Assembly: GCA_033819885.1 (NCBI GenBank)
Contig: JAQYUZ010000003.1
Span: 1-64,000 of the forward strand
Length of the DNA stretch: 64,000 nt
Direction of reading: 5' to 3'
Source: Microbotryomycetes sp. JL201
Lineage: Eukaryota; Basidiomycota; Microbotryomycetes
Positions 33,559 to 45,030 of the stretch are shown one piece after another. The translations under genes were made by a program, and so were the position numbers. The notes beneath the pieces were generated by a model, which worked only from the letters and a program-made list of their open reading frames with translations, was not told the origin of the DNA and searched no databases. Numbering within the stretch: the stretch's first letter is position 1; every line of letters begins with the position of its first letter.

Positions 33559-36102
33559 ATGGCTGCCGTGTACGTCGCGCGATGGTCGAAAAGGTTCGAA
33601 GCTAATTTCACTCTCGCTTGTCACAGCATTGACGGTAGCACAGCGACGGTCACCTACAACAATGGACTGTGGACACCCGATGATGAGCTACTAACGCCGA
33701 CCTTGACGACGCCGAGCTTGGTAGAGACGGTAACGACAACGACGAGCGCAGTGTTGGACACTCTTGACGACGAAACGACGACTTCAGCTTCAATCGTGGA
33801 CTCTATCACGACAGCTTCTGCTGCACTCACGATGTCTGCATTGTCCACAACCACGACGCCGGCGCCAGTGCAAGCCACGTCATCTTCGACTCTTGCTGCC
33901 GAAATTACCTCTATGTCGAGCGAAACCATCGAGACCGCCACAGAGCTGCAACAAGATGCCTCTCAGACTCTTGCAGTCACTCTGGCGTCGCAGGCCGAAA
34001 CAACGTCACCTGCGTCAGCAGCTACGGCTGCCAGCGGCTCACTCGCGTCCTCAACAAAACACGACAATGTCGACATGAAGCTGCTCATTCCAGCGTTTGT
34101 CGTCGGTCCGATTGTCATCTTTGCCATGATCTTGGCACTCACATACGGACGGTGCTGGGGCAAACGCCATTACAACGGTCATCGCTCGTTTTGGTTTGGC
34201 TCGCGCAGCAAGTCTGTGCGTCAGCCGCGCAAAAATATGTTTGCGGACGAAGAGGACGACGACGATGGGTTTATTGAAGGCAAATTTGCTGCACCCAGGT
34301 ACTCGAGTGGCGGAGACGAGCTTGACGACGCGGATCTCGATCCATGGGACGAAAAGGCGGCTATGGGTCCATATGCGCAAAACATTAACTTGCAAAGGAC
34401 ATCGACCGAGTCGCGCTGGACCCAGCTCAAACGCGGCATTTCCAATGCCAGTCGATTCGGCCGGCAAAAGTCGCAACGACGTTTGCCCACGGAGGAGGCA
34501 CCGTTCGCGCCTCCGGCTCGCAGCTCGGTCTACAACTTGCCATCGGTTCAAGTGCATCCCAACACACCCCAATGGACGTATGGTGGACAGCCCGAGCCAA
34601 CAATCGCAGAGGAAAGCTCAAACACGATGTTGACAGCAGGAGGAGCGTGGACTTGGGGACGTAACAACAGAATTCGGGCCAAGAGCCAAAACAGCAGTCG
34701 ACAGAGCTCAATTAAAAGCCGTCTGAGCGACAAATGGTTCAATCGGAATGCCAATGAGCTCGTGCCGCCTTCGCCGTCGATTTACTCGCCTAATTTGCGC
34801 AGCTCTGATGCTTACGCAGGCTTGGACGGTCAAGACATTGACGAAGAGCCTGACAGCGACGCTCTCAATGCATACTTGGGCGAGTCGCGAGTTGGTGACA
34901 GCTCTATCGCCGACCGGTTTCTCGGTGGCGAGACAGAACTCGCGTACGCCCCGAGGAACGAGTCTTCTGCGAGTGCAAGCCGCCAAGACGAGTACCGCGC
35001 GCGAGGTGACTATCAGAAGCGACACGATCCGATGAATCGGAACAGCGTGACCATGTATGACGACCTCGTGCAGCAGATGGGCATGTCGATGCCGACGCCA
35101 CCGAGGTTGACGCAATCGTCGCCTACAAAGGCTTCGGCTGGCGCCTCGTTGCTGCGTCACGCTGGAACGGTCGATTCGCCAAGTAATCGTCCGGGCACAA
35201 TCTTTCAGTACGACTCGCCACCAGTCCGTCCAATGCACCAGCCGCCTCCCATGATCTCGTTCAGCCCTGAGCGAGCAGCTCCATCATCGCCCCGGCCACC
35301 GCTGCCGCAACCTCCGCAACCTCGACAGCCCATCTTTGCGTCGGCCTACCGCGATGCGAGCGCGACCGACGTGTTTGCGTCCAAGCCGCTCCCAGTGCCT
35401 CGAGCCCAACAGCTCGTTCAAGAATCTTGGCCTTTCTCACAAGACACGATGCAGTCTCTCGATGGCTCTGTCGTGTTTGGCGGCGAAGATACGGACGAGT
35501 TTGCTCGGCGTGAACGCAGGGAAGCTGCCATTGTCGGACAAGACGACCGACGACGGCCATCGATCGGTGACAAGGGTCGACCTACCGTGCCTCCTCGTCA
35601 TCCGATGAGACGCGTGACGCCACCGACGACGCCAACGGGGTCACGGGACGTGTTTGATCCGGTGTTTGATGACGCGCCGCCTTTGCCGCCAATCGAGCAT
35701 CCTTCCCGCGTGAAAAATGCCGTGTTCAACCTCGAAGCTCGAACCAAGCAAGAATCGAGCGCGGGCAACTCGGTCGCTCGCGACGACTTGACTGGTCACC
35801 GCGTCTCGGGTGCAAAGACGGTCTACCACAGGCCAGTCAAATCTGGCCAAGTCGGAGACGAAGACTGCTCGGACAATGTCAACAACGTTCGAGTCGCGAG
35901 AATGCACGAGAAAGCAGACGACGAGAGGATCGGGTCAATGCTGCTCGAACGTCGTCGAACTGCAGAATGGTCTTCGTTTGACGTGACGACGCACGGTCAG
36001 ACAGAAACGACAACGAGACCACTGTCGAGCGACTCGAAAAGGTTGTCGGCTATGCTGAGGCGGCCGAGCTCGGGCGCGAACCTGGCCGGGTCAGAATTAT
36101 AG
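33559..36102 (+). CDS. Ser/Thr-rich single-pass membrane protein with long cytoplasmic tail
   Basis: One long frame of 847 codons. A 57-nt in-frame segment at 33569-33625 (GTACGT...CACAG) is probably an intron; removal gives MAAVIDGSTATVTYNNGLWT and a protein of about 828 residues. The first 170 residues are Thr/Ser-rich and mucin-like. One membrane helix follows (LLIPAFVVGPIVIFAMILAL), then a basic stop-transfer segment (GRCWGKRHYNGHR) and a tail of about 640 polar residues. The tail has several Pro-rich SH3-ligand-like stretches (RPPLPQPPQPRQPIF) and many Ser/Arg motifs. No cleavable signal peptide is visible. The layout recalls fungal wall sensors or mating/septation membrane proteins, but I do not recognise the family. 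Confidence 0.72.
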   Translation: MAAVYVARWSKRFEANFTLACHSIDGSTATVTYNNGLWTPDDELLTPTLTTPSLVETVTTTTSAVLDTLDDETTTSASIVDSITTASAALTMSALSTTTTPAPVQATSSSTLAAEITSMSSETIETATELQQDASQTLAVTLASQAETTSPASAATAASGSLASSTKHDNVDMKLLIPAFVVGPIVIFAMILALTYGRCWGKRHYNGHRSFWFGSRSKSVRQPRKNMFADEEDDDDGFIEGKFAAPRYSSGGDELDDADLDPWDEKAAMGPYAQNINLQRTSTESRWTQLKRGISNASRFGRQKSQRRLPTEEAPFAPPARSSVYNLPSVQVHPNTPQWTYGGQPEPTIAEESSNTMLTAGGAWTWGRNNRIRAKSQNSSRQSSIKSRLSDKWFNRNANELVPPSPSIYSPNLRSSDAYAGLDGQDIDEEPDSDALNAYLGESRVGDSSIADRFLGGETELAYAPRNESSASASRQDEYRARGDYQKRHDPMNRNSVTMYDDLVQQMGMSMPTPPRLTQSSPTKASAGASLLRHAGTVDSPSNRPGTIFQYDSPPVRPMHQPPPMISFSPERAAPSSPRPPLPQPPQPRQPIFASAYRDASATDVFASKPLPVPRAQQLVQESWPFSQDTMQSLDGSVVFGGEDTDEFARRERREAAIVGQDDRRRPSIGDKGRPTVPPRHPMRRVTPPTTPTGSRDVFDPVFDDAPPLPPIEHPSRVKNAVFNLEARTKQESSAGNSVARDDLTGHRVSGAKTVYHRPVKSGQVGDEDCSDNVNNVRVARMHEKADDERIGSMLLERRRTAEWSSFDVTTHGQTETTTRPLSSDSKRLSAMLRRPSSGANLAGSEL

Positions 36103-36153
36103 TCTCTCGCTGTGTAGATCTTTGCAAATTGTAGTGTTTACATTTGTATTCTA

Positions 36154-37850
36154 TCAGTTGCTCTTTTTCTTGTCAATGGCCTTGTCCAGCGCATCAAGAC
36201 GCTCGATCAAAGTCGGATGGCTGTTCTTGTAGGCCGAGTACAGCGGGTCTGTTAATGTCAGTGCCTGCAACAGTCGAAATTCCCCGACATCAGTACGAGA
36301 CCTGAAATTGACAAACTCATGTCTGACCAGGTTCTTCTCGTGCAATGAGACGAGCGCGCCCTTGAGGTTTGAAGCCACGTCTGCGCCGAGCTTGCTTGCA
36401 AACTTGTCGGCGTCATACTCGAGCGCCCTAGAGATCATATTCATTACGAAATGGAGGATCGTCGACACGGGTGCAAACAGCAATGACGCGAGCAAGAGTG
36501 ACACGATGATCGGACCCGTCTGCGAGTTTGGAAACTGATTCGTCGAAAACCCAAATGCGGCGAGCAGCGACCGGTTAAAGAGCAAGAGTGAGAACGTCAA
36601 GAGAGAAAAAGATAGCTGAATGAGCGAGACTGCGAGCAGGATGACAATGTGACCGTGCTTCCAATGGCCGAGCTCGTGGCTGTGCGGCGCCTGTCAGTTC
36701 TGAATCTTTTCATTACCTGCTAGACACTTACGCGAGTACGGCTTCGATCTCTTCCGGTGATGACTTTTCGAGCAACGTGTCGTACAGTACAATGTGCTTG
36801 GTCAAGAACGGCAGGCCATAGAAGTACGCGTTCGAGTGTGACGAACGTTTCGAGCCGTCTATGACCCAGATGCGTCCCAGCGGAAATTCGAGTCTGTCGG
36901 CCAACGCTTTTGCTTTCGGATACACTGGCGAGTCTGTCGCAAGCGGCGTAAACTTGTTGAACAGGGGCGCGATCAGATACGGATACGTTGGAATCATAAT
37001 GATTTGGAACGCAAAAATCACGGCGAGGAGCCAAGCAACGAGCCTCAGGATGCCCGATCCTCCGATGCGTTCGATCAGCTTGAGGATGGCAGCGAGAAAC
37101 GGCAGCTCGATGGCAAGCGAGACGAGCAAGCCCTTGACGGCGTCGCCAAAAAATGTCTTGACCGTCATCTTGTTGAAACCGTGTTTCTGTTCGAGCACAA
37201 AATTGCTGTACAAGCCTTTTGGAATGGACAGGATCGCCGACACGAGCGACATGCACGCGACGAACGCGAGTGAGTGGCGCAAAGGCGACGCCGCTGCGAA
37301 TTGCGACCGACCGGCCAAGTTCCAAAAGCCCTTGAGCAGTGTCCAATTGCCGTCGTGTCCCACGCCCAACAGCTCGTACAGTTTCGTCGACAGCTTGTCT
37401 GACGCGAATCGCGTTTGGCCCAAAGTCGCCGGCTGGCCCAAATCGATGCCGAGCACCGTCAAGACGGGCGCACTAATGCCCGTGAGCAATACAATCGATT
37501 CGACGAGATCTATCAAATTGATTGAACTGCTGTAAGCGAGCTTGTCCAAGCTGTATCGTTGCGACTTGTGATAATTGTCCTGCGCTGTCGATGCAGGAAG
37601 GTATGGCGCCAGCGTCTGCGGCAGGGTTGGAAACAGTCTCGAATCGAGGAACGGTCGCTGTCGCACACTGGTACACGTCGCGTCAGTCTGCGTGGACGGA
37701 CTGCCGTGCCAACGGATCGTCGTCGCGCCTTGCTCACTTGATGTACGTTTCAAAGACAGTCACAGCGATTATGATGCCCACCATCAGTGCCTGCCATTCG
37801 ATCGTCGGGTCCTCGAGCCGCCGTTGCACATCTTGCAGCAGCGACGTCAT
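36154..37850 (-). CDS. STE24: CAAX prenyl protease 1 (Ste24, M48 metalloprotease)
   Basis: Three exons (37850-37738, 37667-36732, 36679-36154) give 524 residues. The zinc-protease motif HELGHWKHGH is created exactly at the second splice (EAVLA joined to HELGH). The third ligand lies in ALEYDADKFASKLG. Other hallmarks are EQKHGFNKMTVKTFFGDAVK, GRIWVIDGSKRSSHSNAYFY and multiple membrane helices of the ER/nuclear-envelope enzyme. Ste24 removes the -AAX tripeptide from farnesylated proteins such as lipopeptide mating pheromones and clears clogged translocons. It is somewhat longer than yeast Ste24 (453), mainly through an N-terminal segment. Both introns are GT-AG. It is convergent with the Ser/Thr-rich protein gene, only 51 bp apart. 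Confidence 0.93.
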
Positions 37851-37984
37851 GAGTGTACCAAGAAAGAGAGACACAGAGAGGGATTTCTTGAGGTTCTTGC
37901 CCGAAAGCACACGGAGCTATAATCTAATTACATTCATATCCCATTGTCACACGTCTATAGTACACTGCATTGCAGCGAGCCCCT

Positions 37985-38687
37985 TCAAGGACATTGAACA
38001 GGGTCGCCACCAGGCTCGTCTGAGCCAGCACTTAGTAGCTCTCGATCTGAATGGCGAAAAAGTGCGAGTACGTAATGACTGAGAAAAGCAGAGGACGATA
38101 TCGTGCCTGTCAGTGAACGGTATTCCAGCCGGCCAGACACCATCAACGCTCAACGAGATCCGATCGACAAGGCAGGTAGAGGGTGCATCTGGCCCAAGTC
38201 CGAGGTCTGTTCGCCGACTCACTCGTTGCGTATCCGACGATACCTCCGATGGCACTCATCCACCCTGCCAGCTCGGCAATGACGCCAGCGTGCGCGAGCG
38301 CAAACGGCAGCGCGATGCCGCTCACGAGAAACACGCTCGTCAAAAAGTGACCAAAATCAACCGGCCCTGACGAGTAGTCTGTCGCAAAGTCGTCCGTCAC
38401 GCATCGCGCACAGACGAAATTGGGAAGCGGCGCGAACGCAAAGATGAGCGCTGCAGGTCAATGTTCAGAGATGCGTCGACCTTGTATGTGGCATGTTTGA
38501 CGTACCAACGATCAGCGGCAGCCAGTTGGACCACAGCGCACACGACAGGATCACGAGCAGGAACGAGATGGCGAGCACAAACGACAGCAGGATGATCGCT
38601 ACACGATGTGTGTGCGCAGTCAGCCAGTGCTGCAATACACCCGGGCAATGTGCGCATGCACTCACTTTTCAGGCCTGCCTGCGCCAT
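37985..38687 (-). CDS. VPS55: Vps55 / OB-RGRP family endosomal membrane protein
   Basis: Four exons (38687-38666, 38598-38506, 38450-38223, 38106-37985) give 154 residues. The first coding exon is 22 nt. The family sequence is clear: QAGLKTIILLSFVLAISFLL, then VILSCALWSNWLPLIVALIF, APLPNFVCARC, then VDFGHFLTSVFLVSGIALPF and LAHAGVIAELAGWMSAIGG, with four membrane segments. Vps55 with Vps68 supports late endosome-to-vacuole traffic. The last exon after GYAT is less typical and its acceptor is chosen by phase, so the C-terminal 40 residues are uncertain. It shares a 227-bp divergent promoter with phospholipase D. Confidence 0.87.
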
Positions 38688-38914
38688 TGTCGGGATTGTG
38701 GATGCGAACCAAGGCAAAGTGCCGGCCCGAGCTCATTCTGTGTGATTGGTGAAACACAGACGAGAAGTTGATATTTGATTCGGTATATCTCTGTCACATT
38801 TAGACCCGATGCACCCATTCACTTTATCATTCGGCCCCACATGTCGTCAGAAGGCTGCTGCGCACAGACGCGCGTGTCCGTCAGCTTGCGACACTTTGCT
38901 CTCCCAACCTGATC

Positions 38915-41900
38915 AGTGAGTCCATCTTATTATCACATCAGCACAAGGCGGGCCGCTGTCACATGCACGGACTGTGACTCTTGTACAACTGGACCGCGCG
39001 GACCGCTTCGCACACGCAGACGCTGACTTCCGCTATACACAGTGAGCAAGCTCGTTGACAAGCTTTCACACCGGCTTGAAAAGTTGGTGAGCTGCCACTG
39101 TACCGAGTGCGCTACCTGGCCTGTTTCGTGATATCCATTCAAGCGTGCTGCGGCCAGAAATTCTGCGAACCAAAGAATGCTGACATTGAGACGCTAGCCT
39201 GCTCAGCTTGGACGCCTGAAAGAGTCGGTCGCGTACGCCGCCAACCCGAACCGCAAGTGCTCAGAGACTGGCATTCGAACACGTGGCGAGCTCATCGCTA
39301 CAATCTGCAGACCGCCACGACGAAGAACACGAGCAAGCACAGGACCGCATCAGGACAGAAATATGCGAGAGTCATAGGTTCAAATCATTTGCTGACGTGC
39401 AAGAAGGCAACAACGTCAAGTGGTACATTGACGGCCATGACTACTTCTGGGCACTTTCAGAAATCCTTGACTCTGCCAAGGAGGTCATTTACATCGCAGA
39501 CTGGCAAGTCGTTTCAGTGCACCTGTCCAGAGATACATACTGGACTGACTCGGACTCGCCAGGTGGCTCTCGCCCGAGCTACACCTGCGTCGCCCTCCGG
39601 CCAAGCATGAAGACTATAGACTCGATCGGATCCTGCTGCGCAAGGCACAACAGGGCGTGCGCGTTCTCGTCATGATTTACAAAGAAGTCACTCAAACGAT
39701 GAGCATGTCAAGCCATCACACGAAGCATTTTCTCGAAGACCTGCACGAAAACATTGCGGTAGTTAGACATCCAGACCATTTGGGCGGCGAAGTGACGATA
39801 ATGTGGAGCCATCACGAAAAAATTGTTCTCGTCGACAATGCCGTGGCGGCAATCGGGGGACTGGACCTGTGTTTTGGAAGATTCGACACGCGCACTTTTC
39901 CGCTGGCAGATGTGCATCCGACAGACATGTCGAGATCCGTCTTTGCCGGACAAGACTACAACAATGCTAGGATCCAAGACTTTCAGGCAAGTTCATACGA
40001 AGCACGGTGATTCTGATTCAGCTGACCAATCGGACTCGCCGCTAGACGGTCGACAAATGGGTTGGCAACCAACAAAGCCGACTCGAGATTCCGCGCATGC
40101 CATGGCACGATGTGCACACAATGCTCGTCGGACCTGCCGTCATGGACATTGCGCAGCACTTTGTAGAGCGCTGGAATTTGATCAGACACCTCAAATACCG
40201 CCACGACCAACGGTACCCAATGCTGAGCTTTCCTCACGTAGTCGACGAAAAAGAAGAGCCCAAACCAGCGATCGTTCGTCATCCGCATTGGCAGCAGTTC
40301 AAAGACTTTGGCGAGGCGTTTGCGCACCACGCGCACCAGCTCGATCGACCGGGACGCTTTGGAGTTGGGTTCAAGGGCAACATGAAGGTTCAGACGCTTC
40401 GAAGCTCTGCAGATTGGAGTCACGGGATCCTCACCGAACACTCGATCAACAACGCGTACCTTCAAATGATCTCCGAAGCGTCACATTACATTTACATCGA
40501 AAACCAATTCTTCATCACCAATACGTCGGCAGGCCCTCGCAGGTTTGTGCACAATTTGGTGGGCAAGGCAATTGTGGAACGCATTCTGTCTGCCGCCCGT
40601 TCAAACAAACGTTTCCACGTCGACATTTTCATCCCAGCCGTGCCAGGATTCGCTGGCGACTTGTATGGCAATTCGGGAACTTTGGCCATCATGGGGGCAA
40701 CGTACTACAGCCTGTCTCGCGGAGGCGACTCGATCTTCGAGTGCATCGAGCGCGAAGGTTTCAACCCAAACGACTTTATCTCGGTCTTCAACTTGCGCTC
40801 GTACGACAGGATCAACTTTGACCCAGACCGGATGAGGAAAATGAGTGAAAACAGTGGCGTGACGTGGGAGCAAGCTCAAGCGGCTTTGGCTCGGTTGTGG
40901 CTGGGCAAGGACGCAAACGAGCAAGAGATTCAAAAGAATTCGCAAGTTACGTTTGCCCTCGGGATTGGTACGTCTCTCGAGCCGTTTAGTCGTGCTTTGA
41001 GCAGCTAATGTTGTGTTGTAGAGGGAGGAGAGGCGCTCATGATGGCTGATGAAGGAGCCAAAAAGAGCAAAAAGGACAAGAACGCTCCTCCGACCATCAC
41101 GCTCGACCTTCCTGCGAGCTATGAAGATGCGCTCGGAATTGTCCAACGATTCGAGCGAGGCGACGATCTGCAAGAGCAGATCGCTGATTCGATTGCCCAC
41201 CATGCGTCGAATAGCCGTTCGGGAAGCTTGATTGACGAACCTTGGTCCGGCTCGGAAGACAGTGAACGAGCGGCTTTCGTCACTGAAGAACTCTACATTC
41301 ATTCAAGTGAGTTTGCATACCTTGCATTGGCAGTCTCGCTGATATTTCGCGCATCTTCCAGAGCTCATGATTGTCGACGACCGTCGCGTGCTCATTGGGT
41401 CGGCCAATTTAAATGAACGCTCGCAGCTCGGAGACCGCGACAGCGAGATTGCCATCGTCGTCGAAGACACGGACATGATCGAGTCGCGCATGGACGACCA
41501 TCCGTTCATGGCAGCGCGGTTTGCCGCAACATTGAGACGACAGCTAGCCAAAGAGCATCTCGGATTGATCGAAAACGCACAGGGTGCGCTTGATGAGGTG
41601 ACGCCGGCCATGAGGCCTGTCGGAGTGACCCAAGAAGACCACGATATGACAGAGGCCGACGAGCTCGTGATGGTGAGTGCGCTTTGTTCTGCTTACTCGT
41701 TTGGTGCTGACTCGCTTGCGATTGTCTCAGGACCCGCTGTCGACGAAATTTAGGACGTTCGTCCGTGAAACGGCCGAGCGCAACGCGGAAATCTTCGAGG
41801 ACGTATTTCATTGCACACCGACGGACAAGGTCAAGTCATGGGACGAGTATCACAAATGGGTACCTCAACAGCCAGTCAAACCAGGCCACGTCGCGAGCCT

Positions 41901-42152
41901 TGACCGGCCCGTGCGCGAGATCAAGGTTTGTTCTCGAGCTCTTGCACCGCTACGCTGGGCTGACGCGCGTTTTGGCAGGAACAATTGTCGCGCATTCGTG
42001 GGCACATTGTTCCGATGCCGTTGAGTTTCCTGGAGAATGGTGAGCCTCTTTTCTTTGCAGAGCAGGCGCCTGCTAAGCCTTGCACCGGTCCAGAGAAATT
42101 GCTCGCGCTGGACGCGTCTGTCAACCCGGCGACGCTCAACATTTACCTGTGA
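38915..42152 (+). CDS. Phospholipase D (two HKD motifs)
   Basis: Coding exons: 38915 (one base), 39043-39086, 39207-39252, 39311-39503, 39563-39986, 40046-40967, 41022-41306, 41362-41672, 41731-41925 and 41979-42152, giving 834 residues. Both catalytic motifs are intact: HHEKIVLVDNAVAAIGGLDL and YIHSKLMIVDDRRVLIGSAN. Other conserved segments are VKWYIDGHDYFWALSEIL, IADWWLSPELHLRRPPAK, YIYIENQFF and GFAGDLYGNSG. It has no PX or PH domain, like the shorter fungal PLDs. The enzyme makes phosphatidic acid from phosphatidylcholine. Three introns (39253-39310, 39504-39562, 39987-40045) use GCAAGT donors. The start ATG appears to be assembled by splicing A at 38915 to TG at 39043, which gives MSKLVDKLSHRLEKL. 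An upstream ATG near 38838 ends in a short uORF. Confidence 0.9.
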
Positions 42153-42341
42153 TTGTCAAGAACACGATTGTAGTCAACGCTTGCAATGCAAAGTACGACA
42201 AAGGTCACGTGACGATCCTTTGCAGCTGCGAGCCTTGGGCGACGTCATCGCTGATGAACGCGTCAGAGCAAGAACGTTCGTTGACCCCCTCGCAACCCGT
42301 TTGTTCTTTGTGGTTTCCCCTTGATACTAGAGTGAAACAAG

Positions 42342-43326
42342 ATGGGACTAGCCGACAAGTTGCGTAATGCGACGTCTTCGAACGCTGCCTCGTCGTCGCC
42401 GGCGTACGGCCAACCTGCGAGTGCCACGGCCGATGTGACTTCGACAACCTCGCCCGCCGTCGCTCATCATCAGCAGCATTCGACGACGGCTAATGCCCCG
42501 GCCGCAGCTGCGTACGGCCAACCTGCACAGGTCGACCATTCTTCTCCCGCAGTGGCGCACTACACGACAAACCACTCTGGCGGAGGAGGAAGCGGAGGAG
42601 GTTTGTTCGGCAGCAAGGGACGTCGGGGCTCGAGAGAGGAGAACATGGCCACTCCGGTCGCCGCTGGTGCGACGTCTCAGTCACCTGCGTACGGCGTTCC
42701 TGCCACGTCATCAACGACGACGACAAACGACACGCACGGACACGCAAAAAAGTCGAGCGGCGGCGGGGGAGGTTTGTTTGGATTGGGCAAGAAGAACAAG
42801 GACAAGGACGTCAACTCGCATGCGCATGACCACGGAACGTCGTACGGACACGATGGTACGACGACCGATCGTCGTGGCGGAGGACTCTCGGGATTCACGT
42901 TCTCAAAGTCAGTCTGTGATTTCGTTCCATGAGAAGGTCCAGCTTGCTGAAACGCTCGGAAAACGCAATCCAGGCAAGACCGTTTGACGAACGCTCAAAC
43001 GAAACTCAAGGCTGCGAACGAGGCAGAACGAGCCGCTGACGAAGGTGCGTGTCCGAGGCTCTATTCCAAACAATACTCTTTGACGCTTGTTCTCGGTTCC
43101 GTAGCTCTGGCGCGTGCACGTGATGCCGTGCGCGAAGCTCGTCAGGAAATAACGTCGCTCGAGCAAGAGGCGGACGAAGAATACCGTGCAGCAGAGGCAA
43201 AAGTACAAACTGTGAGTGAACCCGAACGGTGTCTTTCATGTCTTGAGCATTGATCATGGCGGCTGTTTTTTCGGGTAGGCTCGCGGAATTCGAGCCCAGG
43301 GTGACAAGCTGCGATTTGGCGCCTGA
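42342..43326 (+). CDS. Low-complexity protein with C-terminal coiled coil
   Basis: Four exons (42342-42907, 42974-43044, 43105-43211, 43279-43326) give 263 residues. The N-terminal two thirds are Ala/Ser/Thr/Gly-rich with a repeated AYGQPA / AYGVPA unit (three times), SSPAVAH repeats, and basic GLFGSKG and GLFGLGKKNKDK blocks. The spliced C-terminal part is a regular charged helix (TKLKAANEAERAADEALARA, then RDAVREARQEITSLEQEADE). I do not recognise the family. The arrangement could suit a membrane- or cortex-associated scaffold, but nothing specific supports that. It ends 166 bp from the convergent HPP gene. Confidence 0.65.
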
Positions 43327-43492
43327 TTCATTTGTTTGACTCTTTGTCTTTCGTCTCGTGTATGATGTGAATGCAGACTTGCTATTGGGTGCGGTATCCG
43401 TGCCTCGTTTGTTGCAGTTTTCAGAAGTGTCCTTGTATTTATACGACAACAGTATGCAAATGCTCTGTGTAATTGGACCTCTTATGAGTCTT

Positions 43493-44665
43493 TCAAGCGC
43501 TCGTACGCCCCTTTTCAACGTCTGTCGGTTTCTCTGCGTTGTCGTGCCGCGACCGTCTTCCAAAATTGATGAGCGGATCAATTCGAATGTTGATCGTTTC
43601 TGGAGTCCACCAGTATACAGGATACTTTTTACGACCTAAATTATTGATGATACAAGCCCAAGCGCACATGACTGTCACGCTGAGAAAGACGAGCAAAACG
43701 AATGCATACGTTCGTCTTGACGCAGCGAGCACTGTCGGTTCGGGCGATGTGTGAGACCCTTTGAAATCTTCATGCAAGGCAAGCCTCTCACATGCTGTAG
43801 CTCCTCCAGGAGGATGGACGGTGCCGGTCAATTGCATAAGAAACGAGGCGAGTGCGACGGACAGGGCGGCGGCGACCGGCAGCAGATTGCGCCACTCGTC
43901 TCTTGACGCGGCCTCTTCGGTCGAATATTTTGGAGAGAGCGAGAAAAGGTACGTGATCTAGAAATGCGGAGCGATCAAACAGGTCATCAGCGACCTTGTT
44001 CTGTGCGACCCTTGTGCCGCGGATCGACGTACGCAGACGCCTGAGACGGCCGACAGTAGGTGCCCACAGATGACGTTCCTCGGTTGACTGAGGGGCGAGT
44101 TTGGTACGATAAACAGCAAGACACTCGTCGCGCCGAGACTGCCAAAAGCGATTGGCAGGCTGTTAAAGTCTTCGCTGAGGCCGTAGCTGACGGCACATGC
44201 AAGGAGAATGCCGACGAAAGCACCAATGAAAGCGAGCAGGGCGCTCTCGACTTGCTCTGGCACGTGTTTGAACCCGGGCAGCAGTGGCGAGCTCAGGGCG
44301 GGTCGTCTTCCGAGAAAGTGTGCAATGTATGGAGGTGCGATATCGATCAGATGCCTGTGTCGCTTCTCTTGCTCTGGGTTGTCGTCTCCTCTGCGGCCTT
44401 TGTCCTCGTCCTTGCTGTCGCGAGATGAGCCGTGCTCGTGCTTGGGAGCTGCGCCAGTGCCGCCTCCGTTCGATGACGTCGTTGGTGCTCGACTCGGCGC
44501 TTGTAGTGGTTGGGCATGGGCCTCTTGATTTCTCTCTGACTGTGCTGGCTCCATGTTGGCGTGTTTGTGTGCGTGATTGCGTGTGTGCCCCGCATTTTGG
44601 CCGTTCGTTGTCGCGGTCGTCGGCAAACTTGCGGCGACGCGCGTGGCATCAGACTCGAACGACAT
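43493..44665 (-). CDS. HPP-family integral membrane protein
   Basis: Three exons (44665-44033, 43957-43792, 43731-43493) give 345 residues. After about 115 polar, His/Asn/Gly-rich N-terminal residues come four hydrophobic segments with the family's marks: LLAFIGAFVGILLACAVSYG, FGSLGATSVLLFIVPNSPLS, QPRNVICGHLLSAVSGV and, across a splice, GTVHPPGGATALLAAS, which contains the eponymous His-Pro-Pro. It ends YPVYWWTPETI plus a polar tail. Plant and cyanobacterial HPP proteins transport nitrite into chloroplasts or cells; a role in fungi is not established. It is divergent from the short-chain dehydrogenase gene. Confidence 0.85.
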
Positions 44666-45030
44666 ACGCGCAGTGGCACTTCAGTAGACAAGAGAGAGAA
44701 CAGTCAGGGCAAGCGCGCCCCAGGCGACAGGCTGTGGACAAAGCTCGGTGTCGTGCGCTCGGCCCTTTCGAGCGACTGCCGAAGTTGCGCGCGCTTTAGC
44801 GTCGGCCGAGCCATTTGACGCGCGAGACGACCCTCTTTTCGTCGCAGTCTCCCAGAAAACTTGAAGCGATCTCGCTTTGCTTAGGTAATTACTGCAAATG
44901 CTTGATCGGAATCACCGCCGGCGCGGATTCCGGATCGCGGCCCGCGCGTGCCGCAATTCGGTCGATGCGCATTTGCGGCATTTGCGTGGTGCGCCGCCGT
45001 CGACATTGCTCTTGCACACTACCGGTAACG
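44666..45030. promoter_or_regulatory. Divergent promoter, HPP-family / short-chain dehydrogenase genes
   Basis: A 365-bp interval between the two starts. It is GC-rich with no clear TATA box or repeated operator. A minor overlapping frame from the plus strand has no motif. Confidence 0.4.

Noticed and set aside
42040-42060. Possible 21-nt mini-intron in phospholipase D (GTGAGC...TTGCAG)
   Set aside because: The segment is in frame and codes for GEPLFFA, a plausible part of the C-terminal sequence; 21 nt is too short for spliceosomal removal.
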